A stretch of 64,000 nucleotides of DNA from Tuctoria greenei (GCA_036927565.1 JAYESD010000006.1:100599353-100663352); one strand, 5' to 3'; positions 34,880 through 46,310 are shown, counted from the first letter of the stretch. Numbers and translations: made by a program. Notes: a model not told the origin generated them from the sequence alone.

Positions 34880-36340
34880 TGAAAGTATCTAGGCCCCCAT
34901 AAGGTATGGTTTTGGTGATTAATGACAACCATTGGATATTACTAATGAATTTGTGGATGCAAGGTCTCTCATATCACTCATCACACTTAATGAACTCTAT
35001 ATGTATATCATCTATTGCTCATTGGATATAATTGGAGACCTCTAAACAAACTATTTCACAAGGTCAATCGATTATTATGAAGACTAAAAGAAAAAGCTCA
35101 TATGTCAAAGTTATTCCATCGAAATTGACAACACCCAAGACTTGGTAATCATCAGAAGAATATTTCAATCCAATGTATAAGAGGTCACTTGAGCAAATTC
35201 CAAAAGAATCACTTAGAACAACTCGAAGAAGACAAAATCAACTCACCGGACCAACCAATGTTTTCAGAAAACAATACATCGATCGACTTGGTTTAACAGA
35301 AGAAAAAGACCTCATAACTTAGTACTCACCGGATCATCCGATGATGAATAAAGTGTTACGTCGGTCGATCAATACAGTAAGCAATTACCCTGGACCAAGT
35401 GTAACACCGGATCATCCGATGTACAACTATAACACATCGGTCGATCACTCCAGAAAGCATTATTTCTGGACCAATTTTGGATGAAGTGCCACCGGATCAT
35501 CCGATGATGAGGCAAGTGTTACATCGGTCGAACAACGGTCATATCTGACATAGTGACATCAGCTAATTTGGATTCGACCGATGACAACTGAAGGGGGCGG
35601 ATCATCCGATGTTCGCAGAACAATGATGTCAGCCTACTTTTCCAACGACTATTTCATGGAGGTTGGCTATTTATACCCCTTCAACGAGTCATTTCGACAA
35701 GTCTTGATACCCAGAGCTACTCTATGCATTCTCAAGCATTCAAGACATTGAGCTACCACTTCTACATTATTTACACCACTTGTACACCAAGAGATAGGCT
35801 AGAACTTGCTAGAGATAGTGCTTGTGTGCTTCCATTCTTGGTGATTGGAGTCTCTAGTATAGTGAGGGCTGTAAGGGAGTGTCTCTTGGTGATTGTAATC
35901 ACTGTGTAAGAGTCGATGATTGAAGAGAGTCTTTCGGAGCTTGCCAATACGGTTGTGGAAGCCCAGAGGATCCAACTTGTACAAGGCTTGAGCTCCACCT
36001 TGCCGAGGTTGGCGAACGGAGAAGTTTAGTGAAGATTCCTGGTCTTGGTGACTTGGGAGTGTCTATACCTTTTGGTGGGTACCACAACGTGGATGTAGGA
36101 AGATCTTGACGATCTTGCCAAACCACGGGATAAATCTCCGTGTCTTCGTGTCTCCTCGGGAGTTTGCACACTCTTTCTCTCCCGTTACACTTATGCATTT
36201 CATTTACCGCAAGATTACTATTCACTTGAATGCATAGGTTGTTTGCATAGGGAATTGGGCTTTTAGTAGTTAAGTTTTTATTACTTTAATTTTCGAAAAG
36301 AAGCCCAATTCACCCCCCTCTTGGGCATTCGATCCTTACA
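34880..36340 (+). repeat. 3' LTR of element H
   Basis: 1461 bp, preceded by the purine tract at 34862-34879 and followed by ccttt. Confidence 0.95.
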
Positions 36341-37085
36341 CCTTTCCCTTACCCTTAGTGTCAGCCAGATTGATGTAATCACCATTCTTAGAGCTCTCTA
36401 TGCGTTCCTCTTCCTGAACGCACATAGCAACAATCTTATCAATGTTCCAGGTCTCAGGGAGTGAGTTATAATTGACCACAAAGGCCTCAAACTCCTTAGG
36501 AAGAGAACTTAGGATGAAGTAAATGAGCATCTCATCTGGCATTACAATGTTTAGCTCCCTAAGCTTAGAGTTATAGTGACTCATCTTTTTGATGTGCTCA
36601 CGCACACCACCTCCAGAGTACTTCTCAGTGACAATCTTTCTCATGAGAGTGCTAGCACTCGCCTTAGTGGAGCCAGTGAACTCACCTCTGACTCTCTCTA
36701 AGTACTCTACAACAGTGTCACAATCAGGGATTCCTCACTTAATTGAGTCAGCTATGGTGCTCTTAATGATCACGAGACACTTCCTGTTTGAAGTGTCCCA
36801 CTTAGGGAGATCCTTCTCATACTAATCCTTCAAGCTTAGGTATTTAGCCTTCCGCGTAGCAAAAGACTCCTCAGATTCCCCAGTCTCAGCAACGGGGACA
36901 GGTGGCTCAGTGGGTCGAGGCAACGTAATCGCAAAATCGAGGTCAGAGATTACTAGAGCCATCTGAAGCCTCTCTTTCCATTCCCCGTAATTTTGACCGT
37001 TGAGGGTCTCAATTGCGGAGATATAGCTAAGTGCTGAGGACAAGCCTGATCCTTCAAAAAATAAAGATTTGAGGATTAATGACAA
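36341..37085 (-). pseudogene. Copia gag N-terminal part (element G)
   Basis: Minus-strand gag (IETLNGQNYGEWKERLQMAL near 37010; MRKIVTEKYSGGGVREHI near 36640; NYNSLPETWNIDKIVAM). Stops occur at about 36822 and 36738 in the same frame. It is cut at 36341 by element H and continues at 25853. The start may lie upstream of 37085. Confidence 0.88.
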
Positions 37086-39077
37086 AACTTATAATAAATC
37101 ATGACTTAAGAATGGCATTTTTGCTTTTTTCACGTTGGTTACTTAGCAAAATGCCCTTAATCATTGAAACTTAACATGATAACAAAACTTAATATGATAA
37201 ACTCAAAAGCAAATTTAAATTAATCATGGCAATTCAATTTCACGTTGGTTACTTTCAAATTCCATGCATAATTAACTTAACACATCACTTTTCACGTTGG
37301 TTACTCAATGAATCTTAAATAATCATAAACATAAACTTAAGCATAAGCTCAAATAAATACACTTAAAATTAATTGGCAAATTCAAACTTTCACGTTGGTT
37401 ACTCATCTAAATTACCACTGATAAACATAACATAACTTAATTTAAACTCAAAACTTGATAAATTAAAATTTTACCTTGGTTACTCAATTAATTTATCACT
37501 TAATTACAGCGAAAGCTAAAACTCAATTTCTCAATTGATGAAAATTGCTCGAAAAACACTTAATAGCATTTAAATAACTGAGAAAATGCTCTTATTGGCA
37601 ATAAATAAAATGCAAAAATAATACAATCAAAATGCACACAATCATCACACAAAATTCTCAAAATTTTCCCATCTATTTAACTAAATTTTCCAATTATTTT
37701 CTTAATTTCTGGAATTATTTTTCCATTTTAAACTTATTCTGAAAATCATAAAATGCTTAAAAGGCTGAATAGGCCAAAAACCCAGAATTCAGCCCACTAT
37801 TGGAAAACTGGCCCAGCCCACTCCTGAAAAAACTTAGAGAAAATGAAAAAAGCTTCACCAGTGCGGCCCATAGGGCATTTGGCCCATGGCCGAAAGCAGC
37901 CCAATTAAAAAACTGGAAAAAATCGAGAAAATAAAAGGGCAGCCCACTGGTCCGTGAGACCCTTCCGCATGGGCTCCGAGCCCAACTTCCTTAGGCGGTG
38001 TGCGGCGGGCACTTAGGGCCGTCGGATTCCAATCCGACAGCTTATATTCGCCGACAGCTTAACACTTAGGACGATCTGTGCCGCACGTTGAGATCCTACG
38101 ACCACGCGGCAATTCCGGGATGTACTTAAGTCGCTCGGTCGCCGATGCCGCTAACCCTAATTCATTTTCCCCTTCACCGTCTCCCTCTTCCCCACTCCGA
38201 GCGGCAGCGAGCGAGGGCGGCGAGAGCGGGCGGCGGGGCGAGCGAGGCGGCAGCGAGCCCGGGACCTCCAGCGCCGCCACGCCATCGGCGCCGGCGAGAG
38301 ACCCCCCCCCCCCCCCCCCCCCCATCGAGGTGGAGCTCCGTCGCCGCCGATGTCTATGGAAGGCCGACCGTCGAGGGAAACCGGCGCCCGCGCCAGGTAT
38401 GACTGGAGGGGGGTGCCTCGCCGCGGGGACTTCCGGGACGGCCGCACATTCACCGCCGTCGGCCGAAGTAGCGTCGGCCGGTCACCGTTGAAGGAAACCC
38501 AAAGGCTAGGCTTAGGGTTCCGACCCTTAATCCTAGCCTGGCGTGCGCTAAAGGTTCTGAGTGTTTTGTGTTTGCAGGGGAGTTGGCGCCGCAGAGGTCT
38601 CCACCATGGCGCGCACTTCATGCCGCCGGTGGAGAAGGGTGCCTAGGGTTGGGGTTTCCCAGCCCTAGGCTGATGTGGCGGCGACAACTGAGGTGCGCAG
38701 CTAGGGTTAGGGCTTCAGCCCGAACCCAAATGTTGCGCCTGAGGAGGATGGCGCCGCCGTTGTCTCTCCGTTGGGAGGGACCACACGGTCGGCGTCGACA
38801 ATGCTGGCAGGGTTAGGGTTTCCCCTAACCCTACCCTGAGGAGGACAACAATGGCCGAAACCATCCAGTCCCAGGTAAGTACTTATCCCCTTTCTTTGTT
38901 TTCTTAATTTGGTTCGATCTTGTCTGATGTCTTAATCTTAGCCAAAAATCGAAACTAAAATTTGATTCCCCTCCTTCTAATTTCTGCGCTAAACAACTTA
39001 ATTAAGACTGATCTTAGGTAATTAGGAACTAGGCCTTAATTGAAATGATTAGAAACCAATTAGGGTTAGTCCAGCAC
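37086..39077 (-). other. Long leader of element G, with motif repeats and gene-like opposite strand
   Basis: 2 kb between primer site and gag. 37120-37480 holds five copies of TTTCACGTTGGTTACT (one as TTTTACCTTGGTTACT). 38090-38880 is GC-rich with a 22-base C run (38302-38323). Its plus strand has splice-like sites: a donor near 38395, an acceptor near 38578 and ATGGCCGAAACC with donor CAG|GTAAGTA near 38875. No convincing protein is encoded. Confidence 0.5.
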
Positions 39078-39091
39078 GGCTCTGATATCAT
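39078..39091 (-). promoter_or_regulatory. Primer binding site of element G
   Basis: On the minus strand, TGATATCAGAGCC follows the LTR end, one base off the usual TGGTATCAGAGCC. Confidence 0.75.
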
Positions 39092-39632
39092 TGTTATATT
39101 TTAGGGTTCTTAGGATCAAAACTGGCAACACCTAATTGAACATTACTTAGTCTAAATTAAAACAGAGTAAATAATCTTAGGAGTAATTGAACATCTATGT
39201 GCTATTTACTTAGGTGAACGATCAATTAAGGACATATAGTTAGATTGAGTGTTACCTTCAGAGGGTCCACTTGATGCCATTGGGCTCAAGTGGATGCTTG
39301 CTGGAGAGATAGTCGACGCAGGAAGTTCGTCGACGCAGGAAGAACGTCGACGTGGTGGCGGATGGGTGCAACGTGGTCGGCGACAACGAAAGATTAGATT
39401 AGTTGTGGCAGGGGCCCTCTGGGAATGTGTGCGCACTTGGGTGTACACGCCCTGAGGTCCCCCTGGGACTTATAAGACGCGTACAAGGTGGTGGGCGTAG
39501 CAGAACGAGTCTGTTTACGCCCCCCTCGGGAGTATCGCGCGGCTGAGGGGTTCGACATGGGTTGTTTCCCCACGCCCGTTTCTAACGGGAGACTCTTATG
39601 GGGTACCCGGTTGTACTGGGATCACCCCAACA
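39092..39632 (-). repeat. 5' LTR of element G
   Basis: 541 bp, matching 21616-22154, next to the primer site. Confidence 0.88.
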
Positions 39633-40345
39633 TTGTCACCACGACAGCTTCATTGGCACCAAGCTGTTGTGGTGCCTGCGCCGGCCGTTCACAGAACGCA
39701 ACCCCATCACGGACAGCCGGTCGAGTTCTAGAGCGTGGAGGCTGCACAGGCGTGTTGCCTTGATGTGCCACGTCACACCACGTCAACAATCACTCGCAGC
39801 AGAAGTTCGCCGACAAGAGCTCAAGTGCACAACGTGCTACTACTCTTCCAACCGGCGGACGTAGGCGGCGTTCAACATGCAGCTCGTGTGGCGCCGACAC
39901 GACTACAGGTTCTGCGTCTACACCACCACCACCGAAGGTGCAGAAGCTGGTCCGCATGCCATCCAGACGCCTGCGCTTCCACCTCTAGAGACTGCAGCGT
40001 GCTGCTCATGGCATCGCTGCACTGCACAGCAAAAGGGTGGTAGACCCTGGACATGACGGAGATCGCCGAGCACCACACTGTCCAGAACCGCAACAGCTAC
40101 CAGTCCAAGCGTTCCGTGAGCTCAGCACATCCAAGGTCAACTCGCACGCAACCTGTTCGAGAGAATGACCGCCGCAAGCGTCACGTCGAGCCTCATCACT
40201 GAAGGAATGGAGTTCGTCAACAACGCCTCCTGCACGGCGCACTCTTCGTGTTCACGGTCATGCCAGTTCCATTTCACCGCTTGAGATGTCGATTATTTGT
40301 TCGAGCTCCTGATTGAGGGCAAACCGGCTCGTAAGAAGGGGAGAA
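39633..40345 (+). other. Right part of element F, possibly a second captured sequence
   Basis: GC-rich, gene-like composition, with several short frames but none convincing. It continues the cellular insert interrupted by G at 21615. I recognise no protein. A purine tract (GTAAGAAGGGGAGAA) ends it. Confidence 0.4.
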
Positions 40346-40555
40346 TGATAGGAGTCCGTGGCTTAGAGCCCACGTGAGTGTGCGTGAGTGGCCTGCACCG
40401 TGTACTTAAGAAGTCAAGTGGATGTAAACAGGACATCAAACAGAATACTAATATTGTGAACCACTTGTCTTCTTCTCTTCCTGTCTATCTTCTTCCTCCT
40501 CAAGCCAACTCCGATCCCTCTCTTCTTCCTTTGATTTCTAACTCGGTTGCTAACA
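40346..40555 (+). repeat. 3' LTR of element F
   Basis: 210 bp, TGATAGGAG...CTAACA, aligning with 19764-19978 including the CACGTG near 40373. Confidence 0.8.
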
Positions 40556-41838
40556 CGGAGTGGAAGCGGTGTGTCGCTTGTTGGAGACTTAAGCCACGCG
40601 TGCGCGCATCCAGCCAGGACCTTGGCCGGGGCAAAGAAGCAGCCGGCAAGCGGCGCAGTGGCATGGCAAGAGCGGCGGCCATGGCAGGAAGAAGAGCGCA
40701 GCTCGAATCCGGCACTACACGCGCAACGGGGAAAGCCATGTTGCACGTGTCGCTCCTTGGCTGCGGCTGAGGCATGAGCGCAGCAGCAGCTTGGGGCTGG
40801 GAACGGCAGCTTCAGGCGTAGCACGGTGGTCGGTGGGGAAAAACTCACAGCCGAGCTTAAACGAGCGAGGAAGAGAAAACGAAACAGAGGCCGAGCCTGG
40901 AACTAGGTCACAACGAGAGGAATTGGTAAGGGAGGTTAGAAGGGAGGATAAGGGCGTGAGAGAGTCGGCAGCAATTAAGCTAGCTGCTGCGTGGAGCGGC
41001 AATAGGCGCCGTGGCGCTCGGGCAGAGAAAGAAGAAAACTGTGCTGTCTTTACTGACTAAAATGTGGGCCCCACATGTCAACCTTAATTAAGCTGCCACT
41101 TTAAACCTTGAATTAACATAGCAAATGAACTCTTAAAATAGTAGAAATTTGTAGGGTGGCAATATAAATTATGGAGAACACAGTAGTAAATTCAAATTGG
41201 AAATTTGAGCAAGTTTGATTTAAATTTAAATTTCAATTTGAACTTCGCCTCTATGTAATCACCTTATATCATAAAAAATTATCAAAATTTAAAGATAAAA
41301 CTAAATAATTATTAATAATATTTTGGCGAAGTCGAGTTTTTAATTTAACCATATTTGATTCAGAATTAACCTTGGCTTTTGAATTAAGCTTAAATTTGAA
41401 CTTAACTACGATTTTTGAATCGAAATTCTTGGGACTTGATTATTTTTGTAATGAATTATTTAATTTCAATCATACAATAATCATTTTCCCAACTATGTTT
41501 ATAATTCTTTAAATTTCATATTTTGGGAATCATATGTTAATCAAAATAATTCCTTTGAGTTAGACTTTCTAATTCCACTTTTTAAAACTTTTTAAGTTCG
41601 AAATTTTTGCTTCTTGTTCTTCTCGAATGTGGGTTTTTACATTTTTGCGTCTCGTGCTTTCGGAACCCGGAGACAATGCAACACCTGTTCACTAAATGTC
41701 ATTTTCACACTGCAAATCTGGATGGAGGTGAGTCTGGGCTTCAATGAACCAAGACTACACCTGTCAAACTGGCACACCTATGCCCTTATGACCTGCTTCG
41801 ACGGTTTGCTGAACGACAACCGATCCAGGTAGGCTAAT
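40556..41838. other. Unassigned sequence between elements F and I
   Basis: GC-rich to about 41060, then strongly AT-rich. The short overlapping frames in the GC-rich part look non-coding. GTGGGCCCCACATGTCA near 41067 is of a kind common in grass LTR leaders. I see nothing else. Confidence 0.35.
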
Positions 41839-42161
41839 GTAACATCCTGATTTTCAAACTTTGGCAAATTAAAATTTGAATAGGAAGTTAGAATTTAATA
41901 ATAGAAAGAAACTGTTTTTATAAAGAAAAATATAAACTATATGCATCTCATCTTGCATTTTGCATTCATCCTCAAGTATTGAAAATTTATTATCAAAATA
42001 AATAAGCTAAAAAATTATTACCAAAATAAATATACTAAAAATAAATTGCCATAATGAATATGAATGAAAAGAAATAAAGAAAATTTGAAACGAAAATGAA
42101 AAAAAAAGTGAAACATGGCCAAGCATCCCTGGCCGGACGCCAAGATGAGGAAAAAAAGTAA

Positions 42162-42163
<2 letters not shown>

Positions 42164-42223
<60 letters not shown>
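42164..42223. repeat. (TA)n microsatellite
   Basis: About 60 bp of uninterrupted TA repeats directly before the heat-shock-type array. Confidence 0.97.
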
Positions 42224-42224
<1 letters not shown>

Positions 42225-42225
<1 letters not shown>

Positions 42226-42345
42226 AAGTTTCTGAAACCTTCCGGATGTTTTTAGAATTTTCTGAAAATTTTTGGAACCTTCCTGAAGTTTTTGGAACCT
42301 TCCAGAACCTTCTGGAAGTTTCTTAGGGAAGCTTCTGAAAGCTTC
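42225..42345 (+). promoter_or_regulatory. Phased heat-shock-element (nGAAn) array
   Basis: From 42225 to 42322, GAA and TTC alternate every 5 bp. Six consecutive perfect units (GAA 42295, TTC 42300, GAA 42305, TTC 42310, GAA 42315, TTC 42320) are preceded by 14 more in the same register, most exact or one base off. After a 3-bp slip, GAA 42328, TTC 42333 and TTC 42343 continue it. Three units suffice to bind a heat shock factor trimer. A TATA box follows about 90 bp downstream. Confidence 0.75.
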
Positions 42346-42435
42346 CAGGCCTCCGGTTCCGAGCGGGATTGGATCCCGTTTCCCGTGGCCGACCGGGACT
42401 CTGTCCCGTGAGTCGTGCGTCCCGTGGCTCCTGCC

Positions 42436-42443
42436 TATATAAA
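42436..42443 (+). promoter_or_regulatory. TATA box of sequence I
   Basis: TATATAAA in GC-rich surroundings, downstream of the heat-shock-type array. Confidence 0.7.
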
Positions 42444-42547
42444 GGAACGCAGGACCCCGGTGCTATATGCCTTCGTATGTAGATCGCAACCGGCCGTTTA
42501 GTTCGTGTTGCCCACGGTAGAAACCGAACAACCCTAGCTGCCAGGAT

Positions 42548-43916
42548 AGGAATCAAAAGGATAAGAGTTCAAGTGCTAAAAATAATAGTTTATTTTGTAT
42601 GGAGGGTGTTGGAGAAACACACCCCAAGAGCTCAAGCAAAAGAGATTTCACTCACTACACAAAAATCTGCATATCCGGACTAGTCCGATATCACCACGGA
42701 CTAGTCTGATATGTCTCTGACTAGAAACGGACAAGTCTCACTCTTGTTCACACAGCACCGGACTAGTCCGATATCACCACAGACTAGTCTGATAATCTTC
42801 TGACTAAAATCGGACAAGTCCTCCAAGTCCGGACTTGTCCTTAGGCCCACAATTTTTCACGACACCGGACAAGTCTGATATCCATCGGACTAGTTTGAAA
42901 ACTCTCTGACTAAAATCGGACAAGTCCTCCAAGTGCGGACTTGTCCTCAATTCTACACGAGGTTCACCACACCGGACTAGGCCGATATGTGTCAGACTAG
43001 TCCAAACACTTCCAGTGCCCAGATCGGACTTGTCCGCAAATTTACGGACAAGTCCGATATTTCTGAACACTTAGGGTTTTCTACACGCCGCACATCGGAC
43101 TAGTCCGGTGTCCACCATGGACTAGCCCGGACATCGCAAATTCTAACGGTAACTTTTGGAAACCCTAGTATAAATAGAGGTTTACGGTCCTACAACCATA
43201 ACTCTCGACCCCCTGCGCCGTCACACCTTCCAAGAGTCTAAAATACACATCTCTCTACACATCCTAAGCCTACAAGGATCAAATCTTTGAGGATTAGCAA
43301 TTGATCAAAGGAGAAACTTGTTCCACATGATCTTGAGCTCTTGGGTTTGAATCTCTCACACACTCTTGTTGTTTGTTGCATATCTTTGGATTGTGTTTGG
43401 TGGTGTTCTTCATTGTAAATCTTGGGGAGCCCTCAACTTGTGAGAAGGCCCCTCGAACAAGGTTATTTGCCCCTTTGTGATTAGTGGAAGAGAATCAGCC
43501 TCCAAAGCGATTCGACGAGGGTAGGATTGGTGAAGACCCGATCCTTTGTGGACTCCTCAACGTGGATGTAGGTTTCCTTCGTGGGAATTGAACCACAGGA
43601 TAAAATCGTGTCGCGTGCTTTTTATTTCATTGCTCATCATATTCTAGGGTTTACTTGATCTTGTGTAACTTACGTTGAAACTTTGAAATCAAAGTTAATC
43701 TGTGCCATACCTAGTCTCATTGTCGTGATACATCCAAGTTACAAATTACTTTCCACTACATAGGGCACTAGAATTCAAATCATCGATCAAACCTGATCGT
43801 TCTAGTCCACGTATACCTGACTAGTTAGATCTCTCTATATTTGATCGATTTGTTAAGTGTTTCAGGATCCAACAAAAGTTCAAAAAGCCAATTCACCTCC
43901 CTCTAGGCTACATTCA
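42548..43916 (+). repeat. 5' LTR of element J, truncated at its start
   Basis: 1369 bp, aligning from about position 133 of the 3' LTR. It has GGACTAGTCCG/GGACAAGTCCG palindromes at 42675-43130 and a TATA box TATAAATA at 43169-43176. Confidence 0.92.
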
Positions 43917-43917
43917 A

Positions 43918-43931
43918 TTGGTACCAGAGCC
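43918..43931 (+). promoter_or_regulatory. Primer binding site of element J
   Basis: TTGGTACCAGAGCC, one base from the initiator-Met type. Confidence 0.85.
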
Positions 43932-43967
43932 AGAGTCTTCAAAAGAGACTCACCGCTCGAAGAGAAG

Positions 43968-46310
43968 ATGTCAGACGTCAAGGATGTACACAAGAACTTC
44001 AACAACGAGACGGGTGATGAAGAAAGAACTCAAAAGCTAGAGAAGCTTCTCGATGCCATCTAAGATTGTGAGGATGATGACGAGGAGATGCTTGAACTCA
44101 AGGCACTTCTAAGGAAGAAGGCACTCTCCCAAAAGGGGAAGAAGAAGATCGAGGACGAAAAGAAGAAGGGGAGTAGTCACACCGACTACTCCCGATATCC
44201 TTTTAATTATGACCGGTTAAATTCTATCAATAATCATTACTTGTCAATTCCTCTAGGGAAAGCACCTTTCTTCGATGGCAATGATTATTCTATGTGGAGA
44301 CAAAACATGAAATGCATCTCATATATCTTAACCCCAGTTTGTGGCATATAGTTTGTACAGGGATAGATATCTCGGATGATGATGAAGAGCTAACTCCAAG
44401 CCAAGAACAAGCTATTCATCGGAACGCTCAAGCTGCAGCTGTTATCACATCGTCACTGAGCCGAGACGAGTTCACCAAGGTGGATGGACTCGAAATTGCC
44501 AAGGAAATATGGGATACTCTACAAATCGCACATGAAGGTGATCGTCATGTACGCAAAGCCAAGATTGAAATGATTGAAGGCGAATTGGGAAGATTCACCA
44601 TTGGAGAAGATGAGTCACCACAAGATATGTACAATCGATTGAAGAATCTTATCAACAAAGTTCGATCATATGGCAGCAAGAAGTGGAATGATCAAGAGGT
44701 CATAAAGCTAATTCTTAGAGCATTCATGCCTCACAATGTGACTCTTTGCTCGATGATTAGAGAAAGCCCCAGGTATAAGAAGATGACCCCGGACGAACTT
44801 CTAGGCAAGATCATCAACTTTGAAATGATGGAGAAGCAAGCCAAGCATGTCAAATAAATTGCCGATCTTACCTCGGCAAAGAAGAAAGGAGTTTATTTGA
44901 AGTCAACTTGCAAACCCTCATCAAAAGAAGCTCGAGAAGCTCATGGAGAAGATGACAACGATGATGAAAGCAGTGACATTGATGAAGAAGACATGATCTT
45001 GTTCATGAAGAAGTTCAAGAAAATGATGAGAAGAAGACAAGATAGTAGATCAAAGGAAGGAAAACAAAGGGACAAACAAAGACCCAAGATGAGGCGTGCT
45101 TGCTATAACTGTGGAGAGTATGACCATTTCATAGTGGACTGTCCACATGAAGAAAATAAGAAGAAGAGTAAGGACAACAAGCCTCAGCCAAATAAAATGT
45201 TCAAGAAGAAGAAGCAATTTGGCCAAGCGCACTTAGGGAAGGAGTGAGACTCAAATGATGAGTCCTTCTGAAGACGAAGAGGAGATGGCCACCATAGCCA
45301 TCAAGAAGACTTCCAACAAATCCACTCTGTTCCCAACCATGAGCGCATGGAAACACACCAACAACACTTGTCTAATGGCCAAGGAAGGTAAAAGAAAGGT
45401 AAAAACTAAATCTTACTCTTCACATTCTTTTTCTAGTGATAGTGATGATTCTAGTGATGATGAAGATATACTTAGGAGTTTAGACAAGAAAATTGCTGCT
45501 AAGATGAAATTTCTAATGGATAAGCTTGTTGATAAGGAGGAGCTAGTTGATCATCAAGAAGATATGATCATCCTCCAAAAGGAAGAATATCTTAAGATCA
45601 AAAAGCTCCTTGAGCTTGAAAAGGAGTGAAGCAATTCACTAGAACTTGAGTTAGCTTCAAGCAAGGAAACTTGTTTGAAGCTAAAAGACTCAAACGTGGC
45701 TATCAAGGATGAACTTGCTAACTTAACCAAAGTTAACAAGGTCCTTGAGGTAAAAGTTGAGTCAGTCAAGCAAAGTGGTTCTTCATCCTCTTAAAGCTCA
45801 CCTTCTCAACATATATAATCTGAAACTGCTATTGCTTGTACATGTGCTAAAATTGACACTAACTTGAAAGAAAGACAAACTTGACAAAAGACAAACATCC
45901 TTCCCGAAGTGGCATATTTGACAAGGAGAAGGTCAAGTATGCACGCAGTGCATACTTGGTCACAAGACCTCCTAATGTCAAATATGACATTGGATATTCT
46001 TGTGGTGAAAAGCAAAATGCTACAAGCCACTAGAATAACAAGGAACATATTGCCTTTGTCAAGGGAAACACCTCTAAAGTTACAAAACTTAATAATGTTG
46101 ATAAGTTTAACATTGTGAACACATATGAGCAACAAGTTTTATTTAGAACATTTGATGCTTCATATGTACTTATGAAAAGTAATATTGGAAGAGTTTATGC
46201 CAAATATGTTGGGTCACGCCATGGGAACACCAAGTCTCATGTGGGTGCCCAAATCACTTGTGACTAACCTCAAAGGACACAAGAAAGCTTGGGTACCTAA
46301 GACCAAAACA
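43968..46310 (+). pseudogene. Copia gag, broken (element J)
   Basis: Starts at ATG 43968, 36 bases after the primer site. Segments: a Lys-rich helix (44080-44170), YPFNYDRLNS (44195), the gag polypeptide domain (PQDMYNRLKNLINK near 44620; FMPHNVTLCSMIRES) and an acidic linker. The zinc knuckle CYNCGEYDHFIVDC near 45098 is complete. A Ser/Asp-rich segment, a coiled coil (45480-45770) and a degenerate tail follow. Stops occur at 44061, 44855, 45246, 45627 and 45792, with a frameshift near 44320. Length and order match gag of element A. Confidence 0.88.

Larger units (their letters stand above)
25854..36340 (+). mobile_element. Complete Sirevirus-like copia retrotransposon H
   Basis: LTRs at 25854-27317 and 34880-36340, with a perfect target duplication ccttt (25849-25853 and 36341-36345). 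The primer site follows the first LTR and the purine tract CACCAAAAAGGGGGAGAT precedes the second. Inside are an intact gag, a protease fragment, a truncated integrase, RT, RNase H and a large 3' ORF. About seven differences in the first 205 bases of the LTRs, nearly all transitions, make it the youngest dated insertion here by hand count. Loss of the integrase core means it cannot move by itself. Confidence 0.95.
21616..39632 (-). mobile_element. Copia retrotransposon G (minus strand, split by H)
   Basis: LTRs at 21616-22154 and 39092-39632 (about 540 bp) start TGTTGG and end TAACA on the minus strand. A primer site, a long leader, gag and pol lie between in minus-strand order. Flanks tggtc and ttgtc agree at four of five bases. 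It is inserted in the cellular part of element F and is itself split by element H in gag. Without H it is about 7.5 kb. Pol is the best preserved of the copia elements here, with a few stops and one frameshift. Confidence 0.88.
19764..40555 (+). mobile_element. Small gene-carrying LTR retrotransposon F (split by G)
   Basis: Short LTRs at 19764-19978 and 40346-40555 match over their length. An initiator-Met-type primer site follows the first, and a purine tract (near 40331-40345) precedes the second. The flanks tggag and cggag agree at four of five bases. Without the nested copia G (21616-39632) F would be about 2.8 kb, with only a short gag-like ORF and cellular sequence. This is the design of maize Bs1, a small retrotransposon carrying pieces of cellular genes. 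No RT or integrase is present. Confidence 0.75.

Noticed and set aside
38059..38816. Several overlapping ORFs rich in Pro, Arg and Gly on both strands
   Set aside because: They come from GC-rich sequence and the C run, overlap each other in many frames and match no protein I know.
40378..41060. Overlapping ORFs on both strands after element F
   Set aside because: No motif, low-complexity Arg/Ala/Ser composition, and no frame preferred over another.
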